From Lithobates sylvaticus (taxonomy: Eukaryota; Chordata; Amphibia; Anura; Ranidae), in assembly GCA_028564925.1 (NCBI GenBank), contig CM053031.1:160506226-160570225 (forward strand): DNA of 64,000 nucleotides, written 5' to 3'. Position 1 is the first letter of the stretch. Every line of letters starts with the position of its first letter. The notes beneath the pieces were generated by a model. The model had not been told where the DNA came from and did no database searches. It was given only the letters and a program-made list of their open reading frames with translations. A program made the translations under genes and the position numbers. Positions 55,131 to 64,000 of the stretch are shown here, piece after piece.

Positions 55131-55533
55131 GAGGTTAGAAAGGCGGCCCCGCTACCCCCGACATGGGTGCCGAGAGAAGCGGGCGGCCCCCCCCACCCCC
55201 GATGTGAGATGGAGCAGGGTGGCCTCCACGACGGTGGAAACCCAGGGATGATGGGGGGGCGGGACGGCAAGTGGTCACAAAGGTACCCAGGAACCGACAC
55301 CATGCTGTGGCCGTCCGCCGCTCCGAAAGGCGACCGGAAGTGACGTGCTTCCAACCCAGAACGCCGACGACCCAGCCTTAACACTTGTGGCAGCACACAT
55401 AGCTCCTATATTTTCTTGTCAGCAGCACACATAGTACCTATAGTGTGTTAGTGTCAGCACCCATAGGACCTACAGTGTGTTGTGAGCACACATAGGAGCT
55501 CTATTTTTTATACTATATACACTAACGACTACA

Positions 55534-57100
55534 ATGGCTGGAAGGTCGCCAAGGAGAGGCAGACCGTGCCGAGGCAAGAACACAGGGCAGGCAGGCTCTG
55601 TTTCTAGAGACAACAGTGCTGGCCGTGGACGTGGTCGTGCATCGTCATCAGCACGTGGCCATGGGACACGCTTGTCTTTGTTTTCGGCAGCTGGACATGT
55701 GGAGCCGCATCATGCGGAAGGCTTGGTAGAATGGATGACCAAGCCCTCCTCATCCTCCTCATCCTCTCTCACCCAGGCTGAGGGTACTGGCAGAGCAGCT
55801 GCCAACACGTACTCAATGGCATCATCAGCCACCCCTTCCCTAGACCCACCATGTCCTCCTGAGGAGTCCCCCGAACTGTTTGAGCGCAGTGTTGGGTACA
55901 TGCTCCAGGAGGATGCCCAATGATTCGAAGGCTCGGATGATGATACCCAGCTTGAGGAAGGCAGTAGTGTGCGCGCAGAGAGAGGGGATGCTGAAGGACA
56001 GCAATCTGGCAGTACTGTTCCACCAGCTGCAGCTTACTGCCAGGTTTGCTCTAGTGGTGAAGAGGGAGGGGATGATGAGGTCACTGACTCCACGTGGGTG
56101 CCTGAAGGGAGAGAGGAGGAGGAGGAGGAGGATGCGGCGTCACATGTCCAACGAGGCAGGATGCCCCTTGGAGGCCAGCTAGAGGCCAGCACAGCAACAG
56201 TACAACACCGCAGAGCTCCGCCTGTGCAGGGCGCTGCCTCTGCACGTTATCACAAAAGTTCTTTGGTGTGGGCCTTTTTTGAGACGAGTGCATCAGATCG
56301 CAGAGAGCATGGAGGTGGAGCCTGGCACTCAGCATCAGCAGCAGCAGTCTTTTAGGGATGATGTACAGTCCCAACAAACCAGTGGACTTGTACGTGGCTG
56401 AAGGGAGGTGGCTGGCGATCATGTCATCCTCAGTGACCCAGAAGACTCTGGACCGAATGCCTCAGCTAACCTATGTAGCATGGCCTCCCTGATCCTGCAA
56501 AGCCTGCGGAAGGATCCTCGTGTTCTTCGGATCAAGGAGAGGGACCATTACTGGCTGGCCACTCTCCTTGATCCACGGTACAAGGGTAAGGTTGCGGACC
56601 TTATCTTGCCATCTCAGAGGGAGAAGAGGATGAGACATCTCAGGGAAGCCTTGCAGAAAGGTCTGTGCAACGCGTTCCCTGAAACTGGGAGGTTACAAAC
56701 TCCTGGTCCTGGACGACGAGTTGCTGAGGCTTCGGTCAGTAGTAGAAGGAGCGGTGGGGAAGGTGGACGTCTGACCGATGCGTTCAGACAATTTTTTAGT
56801 CCGCAGCTCCAAGGTATGATCGGTTCCAGTAACCATCGCCAGCGTCTGATATACATGGTGCAGGAATACCTAGGGGCAAGGTCAGACTTGGACACCTTTC
56901 CCACCGAAAATCCTCTGGCTTACTGGGTCCTGAGGATGTATCACTGGCCAGAGCTTGCACAGTATGCAATTGAGCTACTGGCCTGTCCTGCATCCAAGGT
57001 TTTTTCCGAACGCACATTCAGTGCTGCTGGAGGATTTGTCACCGATCATAGGGTGCGCCTGTCCACCGACTCGGTTGATCGACTGAAAAAAATAAAATAA
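55534..57100 (+). pseudogene. hAT transposase, internally deleted, copy 2
   Basis: The N-terminal extension starts MAGRSPRRGRPCRG at 55534 and matches copy 1 closely. A CGA-to-TGA change puts a stop at 55921-55923. After SASDR (about 56295) the sequence jumps to the part encoding SMEVEPGT, deleting what corresponds to about 16484-18140 of copy 1: most of the BED finger and the whole catalytic core. It resumes in a different register and ends with the intact dimerisation region (AIELLACPASKVFSERTFSA) and a TAA at 57098-57100. Here the T-run at about 56790 has six T, which keeps the C-terminal frame open. Confidence 0.93.
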
Positions 57101-57269
57101 AAATGAATCAGTCTTGGATCACCACCAGCTACCAGGCACATGAAGCGGATATAACTGAATAATTTATAATGTCACATCCCTTCAAGTCTGCCTATGCTGA
57201 TGCTGAGTGACTGTCCTGTTATGTTCACTGACTATCCTCTTCCTCCTCCTCAATGATCCATGCCACCAC

Positions 57270-57970
57270 ACCAGTGCCTAAGGCATTTTTTAACAGGGGC
57301 GTGTACTTACAACAGGTGTGACTGCTGTGCTCCAAGTACAGTATCTGTGAGGGGTTGCAGTGTTGTGGCACCAGCACCAGTGCCTAAGGCACAATTTTTC
57401 AGCCCCTGTTGGGGCGTGTAATTACAATTTTTAGGCAATGCTTTGCAACATGTCTCATTGCTGTGTTCAGAGTACAGTATCGGTGAGGGGTTGCAGTGTT
57501 GTGGCACCAGCACCAGTTCCTAAGGCACAATTTTTCAGCCCCTGTTGGGGCGTGTAATTACAATTTTTAGCCAATGCTTTGCAACAGGTCTCATTGCTGT
57601 GCTCAGAGTACAGTATCTGTGAGGGGTTGCAGTGTTGTGGCACCAGCACCAATGCCTAAGGCACAATTTTTCAGCCCCTGTATAACAGGGGCGTGTAATT
57701 ACAATTTTTTTAAAAAATGCTTCGCAACAGGTGTGACTGCTGTGCTCCAAGTACAGTATCTGTGAGGGGTTGCAGTGTTGTGGCACCAGCACCAGTGCCT
57801 AAGGCACAATTTTTAAGCCCCTGTTGGGGCGTGTAATTACAATTTTTAGCCAATGCTTTGCAACAGGTCTCATTGCTGTGCTCAGAGTACAGTATCTGTG
57901 AGGGGTTGCAGTGTTGTGGCACCAGCACCAATGCCTAAGGCACAATTTTTCAGCCCCTGTTTAACAGGGG
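57270..57970 (+). repeat. 3' subterminal tandem array A of hAT copy 2
   Basis: Five to six units carrying GTACAGTATCTGTGAGGGGT and TTGTGGCACCAGCACCA. The same family as 19090-19735, with a different order of long and short units. Confidence 0.9.
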
Positions 57971-58965
57971 CGTGTAATTACAAATCTTGATCTAATAGTT
58001 CACAGCAGGGCCCATTCCTGCGCCCACCAAGAGTAACTGTGAGGGCTTACAGTCTTGTGGCAACACCGTCCACCACCACCACCACCACCAAAGGCCCAAT
58101 TTTTCTGCCCTGTTCAACAGGTGCATGCAATTACAAATCTTGATCTAATAACTCACAGTAGGGCCCATTCCTGCGCCCACCAAGAGTAACTGTGAGGGCT
58201 TAGAGTCTTGTGGCAACACCGTCCACCACCACCACCACCACCACCACCAAAGGCCCAATTTTTCTGCCCTGTTCAACAGGTGCATGCAATTACAAATCTT
58301 GATCTAATAACTCACAGCAGGGCCCATTCCTGCGCCCACCAAGAGTAACTGTGAGGGCTTACAGACTTGTGGCAACACCGTCCACCACCACCACCACCAC
58401 CAAAGGCCCAATTTTTCTGCCCTGTTCAACAGGTGCATGCAATTACAAATCTTGATCTAATAACTCACAGTAGGGCCCATTCCTGCGCCCACCAAGAGTA
58501 ACTGTGAGGGCTTAGAGTCTTGTGGCAACACCGTCCACCACCACCACCACCACCACCAAAGGCCCAATTTTTCTGCCCTGTTCAACAGGTGCATGCAATT
58601 ACAAATCTTGATCTAATAACTCACAGCAGGGCCCATTCCTGCGCCCACCAAGAGTAACTGTGAGGGCTTACAGACTTGTGGCAACACCGTCCACCACCAC
58701 CACCACCAAAGGCCCAATTTTTCTGCCCTGTTCAACAGGTGCATGCAATTACAAATCTTGATCTAATAACTCACAGCAGGGCCCATTCCTGTGCCCACCA
58801 AGAGTAACTGTGAGGGCTTACAGTCTTGTGGCAACACCGTCCACCACCACCACCACCACCACCACCAAAGGCCCAATTTTTCTGCCCGGTTCAACAGGTG
58901 CATGCAAGTACAAATCTTGATCTATTAACTCACAGCAGGGCCCATTCCTGTGCCCACCAGTCTTG
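57971..58965 (+). repeat. 3' subterminal tandem array B of hAT copy 2, with (CAC)n
   Basis: Six to seven units of about 150 bp with variable (CAC)n, about twice as many as in copy 1. A higher-order pattern is visible: units with CACAGTAGGGCCC and GGGCTTAGAGTC alternate with units with CACAGCAGGGCCC and GGGCTTACAGAC. Confidence 0.9.
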
Positions 58966-60030
58966 TGGCTACACCAACATCTAATAGGGCAAATTTCTGC
59001 AGAGTATATACGGCAGGTCCCTACTTTCAAACATCCAACTTACAAACGACTCCTACTTGCAAACGGAAAGAGAAAACAGGAAGTGAGAGGAAATCTACCC
59101 CTAGGAAGGGAAATTCTATCCTGTTAGATTTAATTTGGGAAAAAGGTATCTCATCTCTACTGATGCTTTATCACCAATCCTTGTTTCAATTAAAACCCCA
59201 CTTTTCCATAAACATTTGTCATTGGGACGGAAAGTGAGGTGAAATGTTCTGAACAGATGTGCAAAGACAGCAAATGTTACAGGTGTGATAACCCCTCCCT
59301 ATGTTCTCCAAAAAGCTTAAAAATAGATTTTTTTGGGATGGAGCTACACTTCATAATGTACCTGTTCAGATTCTACTTAAGAACAAACCTACAGTCCGTG
59401 TCTTGTTTGCACCACCTATATACTGCTGTTCAGAGTATATAGGGTTGTAGGTATAGGGTTTTATTTTGGGTGCGGGGTCCCCCTTAATATCCATACAAGA
59501 CCCAAAGGGGCTGGGGTGGGGGGGGGGGGGGGTGGGTGATGGGGTTGCCATGCCATTTTTTACAAGGATTTTCAGCCATATGGCGGCCAGGACAAGAAAT
59601 GACATTAAAGCCGCAAGTGGTTTTAAATGGCTTCTTTTTTTCCTTTACAAATGTAATTTTGTGCAGGGACAGTTCTAAACACGGTAAACACATGCCACTT
59701 CACAGGCATACTTTAGACACCCCCAGGTACCATATTTAAAGGAATATTTCACTTTTTTTTTCACTTTATGCATCATTAAAATGACTGCTTCCGAAAAAAC
59801 GTTAGTTTTTAAAATTTCTTTTTGCATTGATATATGTCCCCTGGGGCAGGACCCGGGTCCCCAAACCTGTTTTATGACATTAACATGCATATTGGCCGTT
59901 GTAATTAGCAATTTTGATTTTGAACGTTCGCGTCCATTATAACGAATAGGGTTTGAAAATTTGCGCGAACTTTCAGTCCGTTCGAAGGTTCTGGTGCGAA
60001 CCGAACCCGGGGGTGTTCGGCTCATCCCTA
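58966..60030 (+). other. 3' non-coding region of hAT copy 2
   Basis: Near-identical to 20231-21287, including the AGGAAGTGAGAGGAAATCTA segment, a long G-tract (59510-59545) and the right terminus. The last bases retain a GAACCGAACCCGGGGGTGTT segment that copy 1 has lost in part. Confidence 0.75.
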
Positions 60031-60038
60031 TATAGCAT
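60031..60038 (+). repeat. 8-bp target-site duplication of hAT copy 2 (right)
   Basis: TATAGCAT, partner of 48870-48877; both lie within PLE coding sequence. Confidence 0.95.
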
Positions 60039-61624
60039 CATCAATATGATACAGCTCTAAATCCAGAAAAGCCAATTTTTCCAAATCTATGACATATGTG
60101 AATTTTAAGCCATATGGGTTACTATTACAGAAATTTACAAAATCCTCTGTATCCTGTTGTGAGCCATCCCAAATAATAATAATATCGTCTATGTACCATA
60201 GTAAATAAGATGTTTTAAGTGGGGATTGTTGTTCCAAATAAATCTTTGTTCCCATAATCCCATGGCAAGGTTCGCGTAGGATGGAGCGAAATTAGCACCC
60301 ATTGCTGTACCTTGGACTTGAACATAAAAACTATCATCAAACACGAAATAATTATGTTCAAGACAAAAACGGGTACAGTCTAGGATAAAGGAAGCTTGTC
60401 TACTATTCATATAGGGATCTAAGGACAAGAAATGATTTAAAGCCTCAAGTCCAAAAGTATGTGGTATAGACGTATACAACGAGCTCACATCCAGTGAGAT
60501 CCAGTTGTAGTTGCTATGCCAGACATATGGTTTTAGAAGTTCAAGTAGGGGGTACCATCTCTTATGTAAGATTGCAGTCCTTGGGCCAGGGGCTGAAGGT
60601 AGTGGTCAACGTATTTGGACAAGCCAGACGTGATACTGTCCATGGCTGCTATAATGGGCCTACCTGGAGGATTATCTAAACTCTTATGCACCTTGGGTAT
60701 GTGATAAAAGTAAGGGGTACGGTAAAAATCTTTAATCAGAAATGAGACCTCCGATTTTTCCAAGATACCTGAATGCATGGCTCCTTGTATTAACAGAATA
60801 ACTTCCTCTTTATACTCTGGGAGTGGGTCTCTATTTAATCTTTGATAGGTGGATGAATCGGATAGGAGACGATATGCTTCTTGAAGGTAAGCATCTCGAT
60901 CCATAATCACGATGCCTCCTCCCTTATCGGCTGTTTTAATGACTATATCTGAATTATTAGAGAGGGATTTTATTGCTTTATTTTCTACAAATGTGAGATG
61001 ACCCAGATCAGGAGGGCAGAAAGTTGTATTGGTACATAATCTTTTCATATCTGCATATACCATATTATAGAATGTTGTTATGTGGGATCCTTTTGATTGG
61101 TAGGGATAGAACACTGATTTAGATTTAAGGGTGGAATGTGCCACAGGAGGTGACGTTTGTGGATGTTGTGTATATAACTCTAGATCAGTATACGAAATAT
61201 CTAAACCCAGATTGTCTGCTGTATCTATAGAACCTATATCTAGACTAGACTCCAAAGAGTCCAATCCAGGCAACAACTCACCATTTGGAGGTGGAGTATA
61301 TTCAGGTTCCCTATATTTGGTTCTTTGTATTTCAAAGAATCTTTTAAGGGTGAGTTTCCTCACATATTTGTTCAAATCTTTGAACAATATGTAGGGGTCA
61401 GGTCTATATGCTGGTGCACAATTTAGACCTCTACTTAATAGAGTACTCTCAGCAGAAGTAAGATCATGCTTTGATAGATTAAATATCTTTACAGTTTGCG
61501 CAACTTGTGGAGGCTCGTTTTTATGTCTGACTCTTCCCCCTCTACAGCCTCTGCATCTAATTTTCTTTTTAGCGCAGCCACTGGGGAGGGGGTCATGGCT
61601 AAAAAAGTCGAATCTTTTGAACAA
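60031..61624 (-). pseudogene. PLE reverse transcriptase, main part
   Basis: Minus strand: RCRGCRGGR, KIFNLSKHDLTSAESTLLSR, LTLKRFFEIQ, IVIKTADKGGGIVIMDRD (about 60900), RTPYFYHIPKVHKSLDNPPG then RPIIAAMDS, DVSSLYTSIPH, QVQGTAMGANFAPSYANLAM, WYIDDIIIIWDG with the catalytic Asp pair (about 60195), and DLEKLAFLDLELYHIDDAI up to the hAT. The region corresponds to the PLE RT with its N-terminal extension. One register change lies near 60490-60540. Confidence 0.92.
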
Positions 61625-62700
61625 AGATTTAAACTCGCATCTGGTGGATGCTGAGAACCAAATTTAAACGAATTGTTGATTGAATTACTATGTAATGGGA
61701 AAATTGAGGGCACATGATGCGTATGGATAGACCTAGGAGAGATAACAACTTTAATACTATGAGAAGAGGATTGACCCTCAGTTTCATTGGATTCCATGGG
61801 GAGTATTGTATTTTGCACAGATGACGTTGTTGCTGGTATGGTATCTGTGTTGGGGGCAATTGGTGTTATATCCATCAGTTCTGCCGGGGCAGATATACAA
61901 TGGGATTTTGAAGCTGATGGGTTTCTGTTATAAAATTTGATTAGATCTTTACACAATTTACTTTGAACTCCATTAATTTTGCTAGCAGAATTTGGTTTGG
62001 GCTTTGTACAATTAGTATTGGAACTACTAGCAAAGTTTGATTTGGACTTTATATGATTAGTATTAGGAACTTTTGTAACTTTCACCACACTAGATTGTTT
62101 TGTGTGTGGTGCAGCCCATGTAGTATTGATTGGGGGTAATGAGAGCAACGAAGGGATATGCAAAGAATTTGAGACAAGGGGTCTTGGGTTTTGGGGAGAA
62201 CATAAAACCGGGCGATATGCATGAGACATTTGGGTATATACTCTTTTATTATTGAAATGATGTGGATCAGGCGAATGGTTTATGGGTGATTTTATCATCC
62301 ATGTAAACACTCTCTGATTAGTGTAATCATATAGATCTCACCTAAATTTCCCTAATTTGTTTTTTAGGAGATCATCCTCTTGCCTTTTTGTGTTCCTTTT
62401 TAAGGTGTCTAACCAAGTTTTAGGGACTATTTGGTCTATATCTTTGATTTCTAATGAAAGAGTATTCATTTGATTTACAATTTGTTCATATTTGGTGCCT
62501 CTATGTTTAATCAAAATCTCAATCCATTTGGCTGTTCCAAACTCGGAAATGCCATGCCATTCTTTGGCCTCCTCAAGCCCTAGAAAGGAACAGTTTTTGA
62601 TTATTCTTAGGCCCCTAGGTGAAATTCTATTGACTAAGTACTTATCCAAAAAATATCTATCCCACCATTGCAAGTTGGCGGAATGGATTAGTCGTTCTAG
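61489..62700 (-). pseudogene. PLE upstream open frame (ORF1-like), function unknown
   Basis: Minus-strand frame starting near 62700 (KLERLIHSANLQWWDRYFLD), continuing FGTAKWIEILIKHRGTKYEQ, SLEIKDIDQIVPKTWLDTLK, then a Ser/Asn/Pro-rich tail ending DAEAVEGEESDIKTS near 61530. About 400 codons. It overlaps the RT frame by about 136 bases in a different register. The same frame is present in the facing copy at 62745-64000, where it is open through the position at which this copy has a stop (near 62336). I do not recognise a domain. Confidence 0.55.
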
Positions 62701-62735
62701 TTTTTTGAATTTACCACATAGAGTATATCTAATAT

Positions 62736-64000
62736 ATATATATTTTTTAATAATATTAGATATACTCTATGTGGTAAATTCAAAAAACTAGAACGACTAA
62801 TCCATTCCGCCAACTTGCAATGGTGGGATAGATATTTTTTGGATAAGTACTTAGCCAATAGAATTTCACCTAGGGGCCTAAGAATAATCAAAAACTGTTC
62901 CTTTCTAGGACCTGAGGAGGCCAAAGAATGGCATGGCATTTCCGAGTTTGGAACAGCCAAATGGATTGAGATTTTGATTAAACATAGAGGCACCAAATAC
63001 GAACAAATTGTAAATCAAATTAATACTCTTTCATTAGAAATCAAAGATATAGACCAAATAGTCCCTAAAACTTGGTTAGACACCTTAAAAAGGAACACAA
63101 ATAGGCAAGAGGATGATCTCCTAAAAAACAAAACATTAGGGAAATTTAGGCGAGATCTATATGATTACACTAATCAGAGAGTGTTTACATGGATGATAAA
63201 ATCACCCATAAACCATTCGCCTGATCCACATCATTTCAATAATAAAAGAGTATATACCCAAATGTCTCATGCATATCGCCCGGTTTTATGTTCTCCCCAA
63301 AACCCAAGACCCCTTGTCTCAAATTCTTTGCATATCCCTTCATTGCTCTCATTACCCCCAATCAATACTACATGGGCTGCACCACACACAAAACAATCTA
63401 GTGTGGTGAAAGTTACAAAAGTTCCTAATACTAATCATATAAAGTCCAAATCAAACTTTGCTAGTAGTTCCAATACTAATTGTACAAAGCCAAAACCTAA
63501 TTCTGCTAGCAAAATTAATGGAGTTCAAAGTAAATTGTGTAAAGATCTAATCAAATTTTATAACAGAAACCCATCAGCTTCAAAATCCCATTGTATATCT
63601 GCCCCGGCAGAACTGATGGATATAACACCAATTGCCCCCAACACAGATGTGCCAACCATACCAGCAACAACGTCATCTGTGCAAAATACAATACTCCCCA
63701 TGGAATCCAATGAAATTGAGGGTCAATCCTCTTCTCATAGTATTAAAGTTGTTATCTCTCCTAGGTCTATCCATACGCATCAGTGTGCGATTAGCCCTCC
63801 CACAATTTTCCCATTACATAGTATTTCGATCAACAATTCGTTTAAATTTGGTTCTCAGCATCCACCAGATGCAAGTTTAAATCTTTGTTCAAAAGATTCA
63901 ACTTTTTTAGCCATGACCCCCTCCCCAGTGGCTGCGCTAAAAAGAAAATTAGATGCAGAGGCTGTAGAGGGGGAAGAGTCAGACATAAAAACGAGCCTCC
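62736..64000 (+). mobile_element. Second PLE copy, head to head with the first (cut by window edge)
   Basis: From about 62755 the plus strand repeats, in inverse orientation, the sequence of 62727-61480 (for example CTAGAACGACTAATCCATTC at 62789 and its complement near 62690). The axis lies in the AT-rich loop around 62738-62750. The plus-strand frame reads LQWWDRYFLDKYLANRISPR, GKFRRDLYDYTNQRVFTWMI and on to LKRKLDAEAVEGEESDIKTS at the window end, matching the upstream frame of the first copy. Small in-frame indels (near 63645 and 63780) and substitutions distinguish the two arms. Confidence 0.92.

Larger units (their letters stand above)
50439..55384 (-). mobile_element. Non-coding insert with split direct repeats (Ngaro-like candidate, fossil)
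   Basis: It interrupts the hAT array between two TTGT tetramers (50435-50438 and 55385-55388). A 94-base block starting AATCGGAGTCTTCAAGTGGG occurs at 50439-50532 and again at 50705-50798. A block with AACCCAGAACGCCGACGACC and ending CCTTAACAC occurs at about 50597-50700 and, in shorter form, at 55353-55384. Read on the minus strand the order is A1, interior, B1, A2, B2, which is the split-direct-repeat layout of Ngaro-type YR retrotransposons. The interior is mostly minisatellite; no RT or recombinase was recognised. Confidence 0.5.
48878..60030 (+). mobile_element. hAT DNA transposon, copy 2 (11.2 kb, deletion derivative with insert)
   Basis: Begins TAGGGATGGGCC and ends GGCTCATCCCTA with an 8-bp duplication (TATAGCAT). 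Same family as 13570-21287. Order: hairpin-rich 5' end, tandem array (49480-50438), a 4.9-kb foreign insert (50439-55384), end of the array, transposase with a large internal deletion (55534-57100), expanded 3' arrays (57270-58965), 3' region. The size comes from the insert and arrays, not from coding sequence. It cannot encode transposase and would have moved only with help. Confidence 0.95.
47040..62735 (-). mobile_element. Penelope-like element, split by hAT copy 2
   Basis: Minus orientation, excluding 48878-60030. Order from the 5' side: upstream frame (62673-61489), RT frame (61624-60031), continuation after the hAT (48877-48279), GIY-YIG endonuclease (48241-47924), then a 3' region with AT-rich sequence and a GC core (47923-47040). 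The RT reading frame runs up to the hAT and resumes on its far side in phase once one copy of the 8-bp duplication is discounted (DDAI then HAKNY). It has several breaks but retains most domains. Confidence 0.9.

Noticed and set aside
54367-55396. Pro/Gly/Arg-rich open frames on both strands
   Set aside because: They overlap each other in up to five frames over the 63-66-bp GC-rich minisatellite. No start context or domain is seen.

Overview
This window looks like an intergenic, transposon-saturated stretch of a large vertebrate genome, most likely an anuran amphibian and possibly a ranid-type frog. That is inferred from the repeat community: Penelope-like elements (PLEs) with GIY-YIG endonucleases, a DIRS retrotransposon with inverted ends, L1 and CR1-group LINEs, hAT and Harbinger transposons, and many palindromic MITEs. 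I could not support any host protein gene, rRNA or tRNA. Every long open frame is either a transposon gene or an artefact of tandem repeats.

Layout. 1-1046: PLE fragment (-). 1047-4775: L1-clade LINE (+). 4776-7792: small relics and two fold-back repeats. 7823-10925: Harbinger transposase (-) in two exons, whose intron carries a 1.26-kb fold-back element (9094-10354) flanked by 15-bp direct repeats. 10940-13482: PLE (+), probably continuing beyond 21666. 13483-21665: a 464-bp-class MITE split by a 7.7-kb hAT element (13570-21287, target duplication ATGGACAC). 22256-24194: MITEs. 24200-29190: L1 (-) with both ORFs. 29299-31768: two palindromic elements, one of 2.2 kb. 32471-35422: more MITEs and an ancient relative of the hAT element. 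34930-37430: tandem repeats. 37750-38540: a PLE-type 3' region. 38575-46362: DIRS element (-) interrupted by a CR1-group LINE. 47040-62735: a PLE (-) interrupted by a second hAT copy (48878-60030, target duplication TATAGCAT), which itself hosts a 4.9-kb insert with split direct repeats and long minisatellites. 62745-64000: a second PLE copy facing the first head to head, cut by the window edge.

The nesting gives a relative chronology: PLEs and MITEs are hosts, hAT elements are later insertions, and the split-repeat element is later still within hAT copy 2. The two hAT copies share coding sequence and ends but differ strongly in their subterminal tandem arrays, and copy 2 is a deletion derivative.

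The most interesting observations are: hammerhead-ribozyme-like cores at four repeat loci, one in the 3' region of the PLE next to its endonuclease; the 15-bp-flanked fold-back; the split-direct-repeat element whose ends resemble Ngaro-type tyrosine-recombinase retrotransposons; and an uncharacterised upstream PLE frame that overlaps the reverse-transcriptase frame and is retained in both arms of the head-to-head palindrome. Family names come from protein motifs recognised by eye; no database search was run.
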